Source of the DNA: Mycobacterium sp. IDR2000157661
Lineage (GTDB): Bacteria > Actinomycetota > Actinomycetes > Mycobacteriales > Mycobacteriaceae
Direction of reading: 5' to 3'
Length of the DNA: 64,000 bases
Assembly (NCBI RefSeq): GCF_022317005.1
Contig: NZ_CP081006.1
Location: forward strand, 3,596,001-3,660,000
A program made the position numbers and the translations under genes. Below, in pieces: positions 9,982 to 19,948 of this stretch; positions within the stretch are counted from its first letter, which is position 1, and each line of letters begins with the position of its first letter. Below the pieces are notes generated by a model. It was not told the origin of the DNA. It made no database searches and saw nothing but the letters and a program-made list of their open reading frames with translations.

Positions 9982-11565
9982 GTGGATAAATTGACGTCGA
10001 AGTGGGCATTCCTCGTCGTGTCTGTCCTGGCCGAGTGGTTCCTCACCGCGGCCGAACGCGTCAACCCCAGCTGGGAGCTGCCGCCGTGGAGCGAGGGCAA
10101 TCGCGCCGAGGTGCTCATCGACGGCGCGGCCTACTTCGACCGCCTCGTCACCGAGGTCGAGGCACTCGGCCCCGGCGATCACCTGTTCTTCGCCGACTGG
10201 CGCGGCGATGCCGACCAGAGGTTGCGTGACGAGGGACCGACGGTCGCCGAACTGCTGCGCGCAGCCGCCGAGCGCGGAGTGCTTGTCAAGGGGCTGATGT
10301 GGCGCTCGTATCCGAACCGCTTGCAGTTCAACGAGGAGCAGAACCGCCATCTGGCCGAGACCATCGAGCGCGCGGGCGGAGAGGTGCTGCTGGATCAGCG
10401 GGTCCTGCTGGGCGGTTCGCATCACCAGCGGTTGGTGGTGCTTCGGCATCCCGACGATCCGGAGCGCGACGTGGCGTTCATCGGCGGGATCGACCTGTGC
10501 CATTCACGTCGCGACGACGCCGAGCATCGCGGTGATCCCCAGGCGGTGCAGATGTCGAGCCGCTACGGTGACCGGCCCCCGTGGCACGACGTGCAGTTGC
10601 AGCTGCGCGGGCCGGTGGTCGGTGCGCTCGACATCACCTTCCGCGAGCGGTGGACGGCGCGCGCACCGCTGAACCTGTTCAATCCGTTGGCCTGGCTGCG
10701 CGACCGGTTCCTCGGCCCCGCCGCCGACCGCCATCCACTGCCCGACCAACCATCTGATCCACCGCCGTGCGGCGCGCACGCCGTCCAGGTGTTGCGGACC
10801 TACGGCGACGCGCTGATCGAGTACGAGTTCGCCAAGGACGGCGAGCGCAGCATCGCCCATGGTTACACCAAGGCGATCCGGCGGGCCCGTCGGTTGATCT
10901 ACCTCGAGGACCAGTACCTGTGGTCGGAGGAGATCGCCGATCTGCTCGTCGGGGCGCTTCGAGACAACCCGGACCTGAACTTCGTTGCGGTGGTGCCGCG
11001 TCACTTCGACCTGGAGGGGGCGCTGGGCCGCCCGCCGACTCTGGTGGGACGGCAGCTAGCCCTGGATGCGGTCCGGCGGGTGGCACCGGACCGAGTACAT
11101 GTGTTCGACGTCGAGAACCACGAAGGGACACCGGTTTACGTGCATTCCAAGGTCTGTGTGATCGACGACACCTGGGCGTGTGTCGGTAGTGACAACTTCA
11201 ACCGGCGGTCGTGGACCCATGACAGTGAGCTGTCGTGTGCGGTGCTCGACGCCGAAGGGGTGTTCGCCCGTGACGTTCGCTTGAAACTGCTGCGCGAGCA
11301 CCTGGACCGTGCCGGCGACGGCAGTGCGGATGCCGGTCTTGCCGATCTCGGGACCGTGGTGGACGAAATAGTCTCGTGCGCCGAGGCTTTGGAGGCATGG
11401 CATACCGGAGGGCGTCGTGGGCAGCGGCCACCGGGCCGGTTGCGCCCGCACAACATCGAACGGGTCGACCCGTTGACCCGCCTGTGGGCTGAGCCCGCGT
11501 ACCGGATGATCTACGACCCCGATGGGCGGTCGTACCGCGATCGATTTCTGGGGTGGCGGCGATGA
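9982..11565 (+). CDS. Phospholipase D-like protein, copy 1 (altered first HKD motif)
   Basis: This 527-residue PLD-superfamily protein has two HKD regions. The C-terminal one, VHSKVCVIDDTWACVGSDNF, looks complete. The N-terminal one reads SHHQRLVVL, so the lysine of HxK is arginine (codon CGG at 10429-10431); the downstream paralogue keeps lysine. Partner motifs GGIDLCHSRRDD and WHDVQLQLRGPVV are kept. It has no signal peptide, so it is probably cytoplasmic. GTG 9982 has GAGGG upstream; GTG 10018 would match the shorter N-terminus of copy 2. The ORF ends overlapping copy 2, so the two are cotranscribed. Substrate unknown. Confidence 0.85.
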   Translation: MDKLTSKWAFLVVSVLAEWFLTAAERVNPSWELPPWSEGNRAEVLIDGAAYFDRLVTEVEALGPGDHLFFADWRGDADQRLRDEGPTVAELLRAAAERGVLVKGLMWRSYPNRLQFNEEQNRHLAETIERAGGEVLLDQRVLLGGSHHQRLVVLRHPDDPERDVAFIGGIDLCHSRRDDAEHRGDPQAVQMSSRYGDRPPWHDVQLQLRGPVVGALDITFRERWTARAPLNLFNPLAWLRDRFLGPAADRHPLPDQPSDPPPCGAHAVQVLRTYGDALIEYEFAKDGERSIAHGYTKAIRRARRLIYLEDQYLWSEEIADLLVGALRDNPDLNFVAVVPRHFDLEGALGRPPTLVGRQLALDAVRRVAPDRVHVFDVENHEGTPVYVHSKVCVIDDTWACVGSDNFNRRSWTHDSELSCAVLDAEGVFARDVRLKLLREHLDRAGDGSADAGLADLGTVVDEIVSCAEALEAWHTGGRRGQRPPGRLRPHNIERVDPLTRLWAEPAYRMIYDPDGRSYRDRFLGWRR

Positions 11566-13103
11566 ACCTGTCGGAGTGGTTCCTGACCGCGGAGGAACGC
11601 GGTAACCCGTCGTCGAAGCTGCCGGCGTGGTGTGAAGGCAACCGGGTCGAGGCGCTCGTACACGGCGCCACGTACTTCGACCGGCTCGTCACCGAGGTGG
11701 AGGCGGCGGGCGAAGGCGACTACCTGTTCTTCACGGACTGGCGCGGCGACCCGGACCAGAAGATGCGTGAGCAGGGCCCGACCATCAAGGAGTTGCTGTG
11801 CCGCGCCGCCGAACGCGGCGTGACGGTCAAGGGCCTGATATGGCGGTCGCATGTGGACTGGATGCAGTACAGCCAGGAGGAGAACCGCAACCTCAGCGAG
11901 GACATCGCGGATGCGGGCGGGGAGGTACTGCTGGATCAGCGAGTTCGCATGGGCGGTTCGCACCACCAGAAGCTCGTTGTCATCCGGCATCCCGCCGAAC
12001 CGGAACGAGATGTCGCGTTCGCGGGCGGCATCGACCTGTGTCACTCGCGACGCGACGACGCCTCACACCGCGGCGACCCGCAGGCGGTCCAGATGGCCGA
12101 ACAGTACGGTGACCGGCCGCCGTGGCATGACGTCCAATTGCAGGTGCGCGGACCCGTGGTCGGCGCGCTCGACGCCACCTTCCGCGAGCGGTGGGAGGAT
12201 CCCGCGTCGGTGGTGATGCTCAACCCGTTCGCGTGGTTGCGAGACAAGTGGAAGGGCACCGACATGACGGCAGGCCCCCTTCCCGAGCTGCCGCCGGACC
12301 CGCCACCGTGCGGAGCGCATGCCGTACAGGTGCTGCGGACGTACGCCGACGGGCATTTCACCTACGACTTCGCCCCGAACGGCGAGCGCAGCATCGCCCG
12401 CGCCTACTACAAGGCGGTGCCGCGGGCGCGGCGGCTGATCTATCTCGAAGATCAGTATCTGTGGTCCAAGCAGGTGGCCGACCTGTTCGCCGCGGCGCTG
12501 CGCGACAACCCGGGGCTGCATCTGGTCGCCGTCGTACCGCGCTACCCGGACGAAGACGGCCGGCTTGCGCTGCCGCCCAACCGGGTTGGTCGATGGCAGG
12601 CCCTCGAGACCTGCCTGGGCGCGGCTCCGGACCGGGTGCATGTGTTCGACGTCGAAAACCACGAGGGGACACCGGTGTATGTGCACGCGAAGGTCTGCGT
12701 GATCGACGACGTGTGGGCTTGCTCGGGCAGCGACAACTTCAACCGGCGGTCGTGGACGCACGACAGTGAGATTTCTTGCGCAGTAATGGATGCCGACGGC
12801 GCGTTCGCCCGCGACCTGAGGTTGCAGTTGATGCGCGAGCACCTGGACCGTGCCGAAGACGGCAGTGAGGACGGCCAACTGGCCGATCCGGATCTGGCCG
12901 TCGACGAGATCGTCAGGGCGGCTGACGCTCTGGAAGCCTGGCATTCGTCGGGCCGTAAGGGTCCGAGGCCGCAAGGCCGGCTGCGCCCTCACAAGTCCGA
13001 GCGGCTGGGTCTGCTCAATCGGTTGTGGGCTGAGCCCGCCTACCGGTTCGCCTACGACCCCGATGGGCGCTCCATCGGGGACCGGCTGAGAGGGCGGATG
13101 TAG
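11562..13103 (+). CDS. Phospholipase D-like protein, copy 2
   Basis: This is a 513-residue tandem paralogue of the preceding gene, alignable along its whole length (EWFLTAEERGNPS, GGIDLCHSRRDDA, FNRRSWTHDSEISC). Both HKD regions retain H and K: SHHQKLVVI and VHAKVCVIDD. The expected Asp after the first HxK is displaced, as in copy 1. ATG 11562 overlaps the stop of copy 1 as ATGA. The two proteins may form a pseudosymmetric pair, since PLD active sites use two HKD motifs. The likely reaction is phosphodiester hydrolysis or transphosphatidylation; the physiological lipid is unknown. Confidence 0.88.
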   Translation: MNLSEWFLTAEERGNPSSKLPAWCEGNRVEALVHGATYFDRLVTEVEAAGEGDYLFFTDWRGDPDQKMREQGPTIKELLCRAAERGVTVKGLIWRSHVDWMQYSQEENRNLSEDIADAGGEVLLDQRVRMGGSHHQKLVVIRHPAEPERDVAFAGGIDLCHSRRDDASHRGDPQAVQMAEQYGDRPPWHDVQLQVRGPVVGALDATFRERWEDPASVVMLNPFAWLRDKWKGTDMTAGPLPELPPDPPPCGAHAVQVLRTYADGHFTYDFAPNGERSIARAYYKAVPRARRLIYLEDQYLWSKQVADLFAAALRDNPGLHLVAVVPRYPDEDGRLALPPNRVGRWQALETCLGAAPDRVHVFDVENHEGTPVYVHAKVCVIDDVWACSGSDNFNRRSWTHDSEISCAVMDADGAFARDLRLQLMREHLDRAEDGSEDGQLADPDLAVDEIVRAADALEAWHSSGRKGPRPQGRLRPHKSERLGLLNRLWAEPAYRFAYDPDGRSIGDRLRGRM

Positions 13104-13142
13104 CGACTCGGGGATCGCATCGCCTGATTTGATGCAGACTCA

Positions 13143-14459
13143 ATGTCAGTGGCGCCTGGCATAATCGCATATATGTTCGATGCGGCGGGGTTGGCGGTGG
13201 TCGAGGAGACCGCTGACGAGGCGGCGTTGGTGGAGCGGATCGCCTGGTTGGAGCGGGTGAAGTCGGCCGCTGCGGCCGGTCAGGCCCGCGCGGCGGCGTT
13301 GTTGGACACCCGCCGCCGCGCCGCCGAAGCCGCCGCCGGGATCCCGCCCGCCCGGCGTGGGCGCGGGCTGGCCGGCGAGATCGCCCTGGCCCGCCGCGAG
13401 GCCCCGGTGCGCGGGGGCCGCCACCTCGGGCTGGCCAAAGCCCTGGTCCACGAGATGCCCCACACGCTGGCCGCCCTGGAATCCGGGGCGCTCTCCGAAT
13501 GGCGGGCCACCCTGATCGTGCGCGAATCGGCGTGTCTAAGTGTCGAGGACCGCCGCGCCCTGGACGCCGAGATGTGCGCCGATGCCGCCGCGCTGGAGGG
13601 CAAAGGCGACAAGCGCATCGAGGCGCACGCCAAAACGATCGCCTACCGCCTGGACCCGCACGCGGTGGTCGAGCGCGCGGCCAGGGCTGCAGCCGACCGC
13701 ACGGTCACGATCCGGCCCGCACCCGACTGCATGACCAACGTGACCGTGCTGCTGCCGGTCGCCCACGGCGTCGGGGTGTACGCGGCGCTCAAACGCCACG
13801 CCGACACCACCGTCGACGAGCGCACCCGCGGGCAGGTGATGGCCGACACCGCCTACCAGCGGATCACCGGCAGGCCCGCTGAGGTCGCTGAACCGGTCGC
13901 GGTGAACCTGGTCATGGCCGATCAGACACTGCTCGGCGGCGACGACAGCCCCGCGGTCCTCGACGGCTACGGGCCCATCCCGGCCGAGATCGCCCGCCAA
14001 CTCATCACCGCAGCGGGCCTGGACCGGCGCTCGCAGGCCACGCTGCGGCGGCTCTACCGCCGCCCCGCCAGCGCGGCGCTGGTGGCCATGGAATCCAGAG
14101 CCAGACGCTTCCCGAAAGGGTTGGCCCGCTTCATCGCCCTGCGCGATCAGCGATGTCGCACCCCCTACTGCAACGCCCCGATCCGCCACACCGACCACGC
14201 CGTCCCGCGACACCGCCGCGGACCCACCCACGTCCTCAACGGCCTCGGTTCCTGCGAACAGTGCAACTACACCAAAGAAGCACCCGGCTGGCAGGTCCAC
14301 ACCAGCGAAGTCGACGGCGTGCACCACGCCGAGTTCATCACCCCCACCGGCGCACACCACCACTCGGTGGCACCCCAACCACCAGGCCCACCGGCCATCG
14401 ACGTCAGCGAAGTCGAAGCCCGCATCGCGATCGCGCTCACGGCCTTACACGCCGCGTAG
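13143..14459 (+). CDS. DUF222 / HNH endonuclease domain protein (13E12-type)
   Basis: This 438-residue protein belongs to the 13E12 repeat family, abundant in mycobacteria. The N-terminal helical DUF222 region runs to about residue 300. An HNH nuclease motif follows: RCRTPYCNAPIRHTDHAV...GLGSCEQCNYTKEAPGW, with paired CxxxxC and CxxC zinc ligands and the catalytic HTDH. A His/Pro-rich tail completes it. ATG 13143 is used; MFDAAGLAV at 13173 is an alternative. Its role is unknown, and copies are often sites of recombination. It ends convergent with, and overlapping, the response regulator gene. Confidence 0.88.
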   Translation: MSVAPGIIAYMFDAAGLAVVEETADEAALVERIAWLERVKSAAAAGQARAAALLDTRRRAAEAAAGIPPARRGRGLAGEIALARREAPVRGGRHLGLAKALVHEMPHTLAALESGALSEWRATLIVRESACLSVEDRRALDAEMCADAAALEGKGDKRIEAHAKTIAYRLDPHAVVERAARAAADRTVTIRPAPDCMTNVTVLLPVAHGVGVYAALKRHADTTVDERTRGQVMADTAYQRITGRPAEVAEPVAVNLVMADQTLLGGDDSPAVLDGYGPIPAEIARQLITAAGLDRRSQATLRRLYRRPASAALVAMESRARRFPKGLARFIALRDQRCRTPYCNAPIRHTDHAVPRHRRGPTHVLNGLGSCEQCNYTKEAPGWQVHTSEVDGVHHAEFITPTGAHHHSVAPQPPGPPAIDVSEVEARIAIALTALHAA

Positions 14460-15113
14460 GAAGTATCGACGCTCCGGTCGCCCGACGCCGTACTGCAGCC
14501 TCAACTCCAGAGCGCCGGTGCTCAGATAATGTTCGAGATAGCGACGGGCGCTGACCCGGGAAATGCCGACCAACTCCGCGCATTCGGCGGCCGAGACCTC
14601 ACCCGCGTCACGAACGGCGTCGAGCACCAGCCTGCCCGTCTCGGCACCCAATCCCTTGGGCAGCATGGCCGGTCGGCCGGTGCCCGGATTCCCGAACAGT
14701 GAGTCGATCAGCGATTGATCCACTCCCGCAGCGGATTCGAGCGCATAGGCACGCTGCGCAAACGCCTCCAGCTTGGCCTTCAACTGGTCGAACTCGAACG
14801 GCTTGATGAGATAGTCCGCTGCCCCGCCGTCCAGTGCGCCCCGGACGGTGTCCAGTTCACGGGCCGCCGTGATCATGATGACGCCGACGGGGTTGCCGTC
14901 ACCGCGCAACCGCTGCAGCACGTCGAGTCCCGTCATGTCGGGCAGATAGACGTCGAGCAGGATGAGGTCGGGCTCCATTTCCATCGCCGAGGACAGTGCC
15001 TCGACGCCGGTGCGCGCGACACCGACGGATTGGAAACCGTCCACCCGATCGACGAAACGCCGGTGGATCTCGGCGACCATGAAGTCGTCGTCGACGATCA
15101 GCACGTCACGCAT
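14445..15113 (-). CDS. Response regulator of the CitB/DcuR type
   Basis: This 222-residue regulator has an N-terminal receiver domain: acidic pocket VDDD, phospho-acceptor Asp in LILLDVYLPDMTGL, Thr in MITAARE, Lys in LIKPFEF. The C-terminal helix-turn-helix (VSAAECAELVGISRVSARRYLEHY) is of the kind found in citrate/C4-dicarboxylate regulators. It is encoded after the kinase, overlapping it by 8 bases, and divergent from tctCBA. By analogy with TctDE and CitAB systems it probably activates the transporter when an external carboxylate is sensed. Confidence 0.92.
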   Translation of the reverse strand: MRDVLIVDDDFMVAEIHRRFVDRVDGFQSVGVARTGVEALSSAMEMEPDLILLDVYLPDMTGLDVLQRLRGDGNPVGVIMITAARELDTVRGALDGGAADYLIKPFEFDQLKAKLEAFAQRAYALESAAGVDQSLIDSLFGNPGTGRPAMLPKGLGAETGRLVLDAVRDAGEVSAAECAELVGISRVSARRYLEHYLSTGALELRLQYGVGRPERRYFLRGV

Positions 15114-16728
15114 GCTCGGCTTTCTCCGCTGTGCTACTCGCCGGCAGGCGCACCACGAATCGTGCTCCGCCCGAGGGGCCGTTGTCCACCACCACCGTGC
15201 CCCCGTGCTGGGCCGTCACCAGTCGCACGAGCGCAAGACCTATCCCGCGTCCGCCGGGAACGTGCGGCTTCGACGTGACGCCGCGGGCGAAGATCTCTTC
15301 TCGCAGATGCTCGGGCACTCCTGGTCCGGAGTCGAGTACCGATACGGTGAGGCCGTCTTCGTCGTTCACACAGACCGTCACCCGAGCGGCGCTCGAACCC
15401 ACCGAGACGTCGACCGCGTTGTCGATGAGGTTGCCCAGCACGGTGATCACGTCGGTGGCCAGCGCCGGCTCCAGAAGCCCGAGCCGTGAGGCGGGGTCGA
15501 TCTCCAGCGACACACCGCTTTCCGCGGCCAGCGTCGTCTTGGCGATCAACAGCGAGGCCACGGCAGGATCGGAGATAGCCTGTGTCACAGCGTCACTGAT
15601 CTCGGCTCGCCGACGCGTCAGCGCACCGATCAGGTCCCGCACGGAGTCGTACTCTCCGAGTTGGACCAGACCGGAGATCGTGTGCAACTGGTTGGCGAAC
15701 TCGTGCGTCTGCGCCCGAAGGGTATCCGTCACGCTCTTGTGCGACGACAGCTGACCTTGCAGCGCAGCGAGTTCCGTGCTGTCGCGCATCGTTGTCACCG
15801 TACCGATCTGCCGGCCCTGACTCGTCGCCGCCCGCCGGTTCAACGCCAACACCCTCGTCCGGGTGGCGATCACGACATCGCGACCATCCTCGCCGGACAG
15901 CAGGAACTCGACCACCGCCGGATCCAAGCCCATGCTGTCCACCGGGCGTCCGACCGCGTCGCCGGACAACCCCAGTAGTTCCTGTGCGCTGTCGTTGAGC
16001 AACGTGATGTCGCCCTCGTTGTTCACCGCCACCACACCCTCGCGAATGCTGTGCAACAGGGCTTCACGATGATCGGCCAATCCGGCGATCTCGGCGATCT
16101 CCAGCCCCCGGGTGTGGCGTTTGATTCTCCGCGACAACAGCCAGGACGCCAGCATCCCCAGCGCTGCACCCAAGCCGAGATACACCAGTAGCCGTTCACC
16201 GGCGCCGCCGAGCAGCTGCCACACCGAAGGATAGGGCTCGCTGACCGAGGCAACGGCCAACACGCGGCCGTCGATATCGAGCATCGGCACCTGCCCGACG
16301 AGGCTGTGCACTCCGGCCACGTCCGCGTCGCCGTACCAGGCCCTGCCTTCGTCGGCGCGGCTCGTGTCGAGGTCGACCCGTGCACCGATCCGGGAGGGGT
16401 CCGACGACGCGCGCACCACGCCGCCCGGGTCGAGAATCTCGGCGACCTCGGCACCCGAGAGTGCGACGGCCCGGTCCACCTCGGGGGCCAAGACGCGCGA
16501 CGCGAAGGGATCGGCGTAGCGGTCCCGCACGATCGGCGCCGAGGCCATGTTCTCGGCCACGGCGATCATCCGCTGACCCCTGACCTCTCGGAATTCTCGG
16601 GTCGACTGCGCGACGGACACGGCGGCCACGGCCACCAGCACCACCGCGACCACGAGGAGCTGGAACACCAGGAACTGGCTGGCCAGGCTTCGGATGCTGC
16701 GGGTCGGCGACCACCGTGCAGGCGTCAT
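15106..16728 (-). CDS. Sensor histidine kinase of the CitA/DcuS type
   Basis: This 540-residue membrane kinase has a first membrane helix at about residues 18-40 (FLVFQLLVVAVVLVAVAAV) and an extracytoplasmic PAS-like sensor (about 45-175, REFREVRGQRMIAVAENM). The second helix (about 180-205) is followed by a cytoplasmic PAS domain and an SpoB-type DHp with His in RAQTHEFANQLHTISGL. The HATPase has N-box GNLIDNAVDV and G-boxes DSGPGVPE and GGRGIGLALV. Start at ATG 16728 or a GTG two codons earlier; longer in-frame extensions would run through the tctC promoter. It senses a carboxylate by family analogy; the ligand is unknown. Confidence 0.92.
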   Translation of the reverse strand: MTPARWSPTRSIRSLASQFLVFQLLVVAVVLVAVAAVSVAQSTREFREVRGQRMIAVAENMASAPIVRDRYADPFASRVLAPEVDRAVALSGAEVAEILDPGGVVRASSDPSRIGARVDLDTSRADEGRAWYGDADVAGVHSLVGQVPMLDIDGRVLAVASVSEPYPSVWQLLGGAGERLLVYLGLGAALGMLASWLLSRRIKRHTRGLEIAEIAGLADHREALLHSIREGVVAVNNEGDITLLNDSAQELLGLSGDAVGRPVDSMGLDPAVVEFLLSGEDGRDVVIATRTRVLALNRRAATSQGRQIGTVTTMRDSTELAALQGQLSSHKSVTDTLRAQTHEFANQLHTISGLVQLGEYDSVRDLIGALTRRRAEISDAVTQAISDPAVASLLIAKTTLAAESGVSLEIDPASRLGLLEPALATDVITVLGNLIDNAVDVSVGSSAARVTVCVNDEDGLTVSVLDSGPGVPEHLREEIFARGVTSKPHVPGGRGIGLALVRLVTAQHGGTVVVDNGPSGGARFVVRLPASSTAEKAEHA

Positions 16729-16837
16729 GTTCACAGTGGTGTTCTCAATGACCAATACGTCCTTTGCGTACTCATCAGTGACGCGCGTCACTGACCGGGT
16801 CCAGTATTGCTGAGCATCACAACCGATTGGGGACCTC

Positions 16838-17818
16838 GTGAAGACGCGAACAACGACCCTGGTGGTCATCACCCTGGTCGCGGCGCTGCTGCTGACCGCC
16901 TGTGGTGTCACCCGCGGTGGTGACGAAGGCGGATTGCACCGCCTGCGCATGATGGTGCCCAACAGCCCCGGCGGCGGATACGACCTGACGGCGCGCACCG
17001 CGGTGAAGATCATGGAAGACCAGGACATCACCGGTCGTGTCGAGGTCTTCAACGTCATCGGTGCAGGCGGCACGGTCGCGATGGCCCGGCTGATGAACGA
17101 GGGCGGCAACGACGACCTGATGATGATGATGGGCCTCGGCGTCGTCGGCGCCACCTACACCAATGGCTCGCGGATCAAGGCGTCCGACGCGACGGCCCTG
17201 GCCAAGATGATCGAGGATCCAGGCGCACTGTTCGTGCCCGCCGACTCCCCGTTCAAGACAGTGCAGGACTTCGTCGCGGCGTGGAAGTCCGATCCAGCCT
17301 CGGTGACCATCGGCGGCGGGTCGTCACCCGGCGGGCCCGACCACCTGTTCCCGATGGAGACTGCGCGGGCCGTGGGCATCGATCCGCGCAAAGTGAACTT
17401 CGTGACCTACGACGGCGGCGGTGATCTGCTGACCGCGTTGCTGGGCAAGAAGATCACGGTCGGCACCTCGAGTCCCGGCGAGTTCATCGACCAGATCGAT
17501 TCGGGCCAACTGCGCGTCCTCGCGGTTTCCAGCAACGAGCGCGTCGAGGGCATCGACGCGCCCACCCTCCAAGAGGCCGGCATTGATCTCACATTCTCCA
17601 ACTGGCGCGGAATCATCGCCCCACCAGGCATTTCCGAAGAGACGAGGCAGGCGATGATTGCGATCCTCGAGGAGCTTCACGGCACTGCGCAGTGGAAGGA
17701 GGCGCTGGTGAAGAACGGCTGGACCGACGCGTTCGTCACGGGTGCGGCGTTCGAGCAGTTCCTCGAGGAACAGGACGCCCGGGTTTCCTCGACCCTCACC
17801 GAGTTGGGACTGCTATGA
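16838..17818 (+). CDS. tctC: Tripartite tricarboxylate transporter substrate-binding lipoprotein TctC
   Basis: This 326-residue solute receptor has a lipoprotein signal: KTR, a hydrophobic core and lipobox LLTAC at about residue 21. The Bug/TctC-family fold is evident: MMVPNSPGGGYDLTARTA, NVIGAGGTVAMARLMNE, GGGSSPGGPDHLF, TYDGGGDLLTALLG. The loop around the SPGGGYD motif binds carboxylates in characterised members. GTG 16838 is the start. It lies divergent from the two-component system and begins the tctCBA operon; the stop overlaps the tctB ATG. Confidence 0.95.
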   Translation: MKTRTTTLVVITLVAALLLTACGVTRGGDEGGLHRLRMMVPNSPGGGYDLTARTAVKIMEDQDITGRVEVFNVIGAGGTVAMARLMNEGGNDDLMMMMGLGVVGATYTNGSRIKASDATALAKMIEDPGALFVPADSPFKTVQDFVAAWKSDPASVTIGGGSSPGGPDHLFPMETARAVGIDPRKVNFVTYDGGGDLLTALLGKKITVGTSSPGEFIDQIDSGQLRVLAVSSNERVEGIDAPTLQEAGIDLTFSNWRGIIAPPGISEETRQAMIAILEELHGTAQWKEALVKNGWTDAFVTGAAFEQFLEEQDARVSSTLTELGLL

Positions 17819-18339
17819 CCATCACCGAAGACAAGACCCGCGACGTCCCCGAGAGGACCACCGACACGGCCCAATACCTCGTCTGCGTCGTGATGGTGGC
17901 CGTGGGCGCCTTCCTCATCTACGACGCACTCACCCTCGAGGCGGGTTTCGCCGAGGTCGATCCGGTCGGACCCAAGTTGTTCCCCATGGTGATCGGCGTC
18001 GTTCTGCTGCTGCTCGCCATCGTGCTCGCCGTCGCCATCGGCCGCGGATCGGTCGGCGAGGCCGACGCCGGCGAGGACGTCGACCCCAGCACGCCGGGGG
18101 ACTGGCGCACGGTCGGGATGCTGGTCGGGCTGTTCGTGGCGGTGATCGTCCTGGTCGATCCACTGGGGTGGGTCATCACCGGAACGCTGCTCTTCGCGGG
18201 TGCGGCGGCGGTGCTGGGTAACCGCCATCACGTCCGCAACATCGTCATCGGAACGACGCTGTCCCTGATCAGCTTCTACGCGTTCTACTCCGGGCTCGGA
18301 ATCCCGCTGCCCGCGGGTGTTCTGGATGGGATTCTGTAG
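17815..18339 (+). CDS. tctB: Tripartite tricarboxylate transporter small membrane subunit TctB
   Basis: This 174-residue membrane protein has four predicted helices (about residues 22-42, 60-80, 104-124 and 132-165), usual for TctB. The family feature FAEVDPVGPKLFPMVIGV, linking helices 1 and 2, is clear. ATG 17815 overlaps the tctC stop. With TctA it forms the sodium- or proton-driven uptake complex. A longer upstream frame exists but overlaps tctC and is not conserved. Confidence 0.92.
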   Translation: MTITEDKTRDVPERTTDTAQYLVCVVMVAVGAFLIYDALTLEAGFAEVDPVGPKLFPMVIGVVLLLLAIVLAVAIGRGSVGEADAGEDVDPSTPGDWRTVGMLVGLFVAVIVLVDPLGWVITGTLLFAGAAAVLGNRHHVRNIVIGTTLSLISFYAFYSGLGIPLPAGVLDGIL

Positions 18340-19887
18340 ATGGACTTCACCATGCTCCTGTCGGGGTTCGAGCAGGCCGTCACACCGATGAACCTCCTCT
18401 ACGCCGTCATCGGCGTGCTGCTGGGCACCGCAGTCGGCGTCCTACCCGGTATCGGCCCTGCCATGACCGTGGCACTGCTGCTGCCCATCACCTACAACGT
18501 CAGCCCCAGCGCGGCGTTCATCATGTTCGCCGGCATCTTCTACGGTGGTATGTACGGCGGGTCCACCACCTCGATCCTGCTCAACACGCCGGGTGAATCG
18601 TCGTCGGTGATCACCGCGATCGAGGGCAACAAGATGGCCAAGGCGGGCCGGGCGGCACAAGCCCTCGCGACGGCCGCCATCGGATCGTTCGTCGCGGGCG
18701 CCATCGGCACCGCTCTGCTCGCCGCCTTCGCGCCGCCGATCTCGAGATTCGCTGTGACACTGGGCGCCCCGTCATATCTGGCGATCATGCTGTTCGCGCT
18801 CGTCGCGGTCACCGCGGTGCTCGGTGCGTCCAAGCTGCGCGGCGCCATCTCGCTGTTTCTCGGTCTGGCGATAGGCATCGTCGGCATCGACTTCCTCACC
18901 GGCCAGCCGCGCGCAACGTTCGGACTGCCGCAACTGTCCGACGGAATCGACATCGTGGTGGTCGCGGTCGCGATCTTCGCGGTGGGCGAGGCTCTTTGGG
19001 TCGCCGCGCATCTGCGCCGCCGTCCGGCCGACGTCATTCCCGTCGGACGGCCGTGGATGGGACGTCAAGACTTCAAGCGGTCCTGGAAGCCGTGGCTGCG
19101 CGGCACCGCCTACGGCTTCCCGTTCGGTGCGCTGCCCGCCGGCGGCGCCGAACTACCCACGTTCCTGTCCTACATCACCGAGAAGCGGCTGGCGAAACGC
19201 ACCGGGCACGCCGCCGAATTCGGCAAGGGCGCGATCGAAGGTGTCGCCGGTCCCGAGGCGGCCAACAATGCCTCGGCCGCAGGCACTTTGGTGCCGATGC
19301 TCTCACTCGGTCTGCCGACGAACGCCACCGCGGCGGTGATTCTCACCGCGTTCGTGTCCTACGGCATCCAGCCGGGGCCGACGTTGTTCGAGAAGGAACC
19401 GCTGCTGATCTGGACCCTGATTGCCAGCCTGTTCATCGGCAACCTCCTGCTGCTGCTGATCAACCTGCCGTTGGCGCCGTTGTGGGCGAAGCTGTTGCGC
19501 ACTCCGCGACCGTATCTCTACGCGGGCATCCTGTTCTTCGCCACGCTGGGTGCGCTGGCGGTCAACGTGCAGGCCCTTGACCTCGCGCTGTTGTTGGTGT
19601 TCGGCCTGCTGGGCCTGATGATGCGGAGATTCGGACTGCCCATCCTGCCTCTGATCATCGGCGTCATTCTCGGCCCGCGCATCGAACGCCAATTGCGGCA
19701 ATCGCTGCAACTCGGCGGGGGAGACTGGTCCAGCCTGTTCACCGAACCCGTCGCCATCGTCGTTTACCTGCTGATGGCGGTGCTGCTGCTGATGCCGTTG
19801 GTGTTGCGGCTCATGCACCGGAGCGAAGAAACGCTGCTCATCGTCGAGGACGATGAGGACCAGCGGGAGAAGGCGGAACAGGCGTGA
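18340..19887 (+). CDS. tctA: Tripartite tricarboxylate transporter large membrane subunit TctA
   Basis: This 515-residue polytopic protein, the transport channel of the TTT family, has about 11-12 membrane segments. Family hallmarks are [39 protein letters not shown] and the internal repeat-like [20 protein letters not shown]...[11 protein letters not shown]. It immediately follows tctB with no gap. The acidic, Gln/Glu-rich C-terminus ends in a stop that overlaps the first GTGA of the duplicated leader before the stress-protein gene. Confidence 0.95.
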   Translation: MDFTMLLSGFEQAVTPMNLLYAVIGVLLGTAVGVLPGIGPAMTVALLLPITYNVSPSAAFIMFAGIFYGGMYGGSTTSILLNTPGESSSVITAIEGNKMAKAGRAAQALATAAIGSFVAGAIGTALLAAFAPPISRFAVTLGAPSYLAIMLFALVAVTAVLGASKLRGAISLFLGLAIGIVGIDFLTGQPRATFGLPQLSDGIDIVVVAVAIFAVGEALWVAAHLRRRPADVIPVGRPWMGRQDFKRSWKPWLRGTAYGFPFGALPAGGAELPTFLSYITEKRLAKRTGHAAEFGKGAIEGVAGPEAANNASAAGTLVPMLSLGLPTNATAAVILTAFVSYGIQPGPTLFEKEPLLIWTLIASLFIGNLLLLLINLPLAPLWAKLLRTPRPYLYAGILFFATLGALAVNVQALDLALLLVFGLLGLMMRRFGLPILPLIIGVILGPRIERQLRQSLQLGGGDWSSLFTEPVAIVVYLLMAVLLLMPLVLRLMHRSEETLLIVEDDEDQREKAEQA

Positions 19888-19948
19888 TCACCGACGACCG
19901 CTTGCGGGAGGAGAAATGATCACCGACGACCGCTTGCGGGAGGAGAAA
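19885..19948 (+). repeat. Exact 32-bp tandem duplication carrying a Shine-Dalgarno site
   Basis: Two identical 32-bp units (19885-19916 and 19917-19948) lie between tctA and the stress-protein gene. Each ends in GGGAGGAGAAA, a strong ribosome binding site. The duplication creates two 11-codon mini-ORFs with the same peptide [10 protein letters not shown] after the start. One starts at GTG 19884 and stops at 19919; the other starts at ATG 19916 and stops at 19951. All four junctions (tctA stop, two mini-ORFs, usp start) are 4-base GTGA/ATGA overlaps. Confidence 0.9.
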
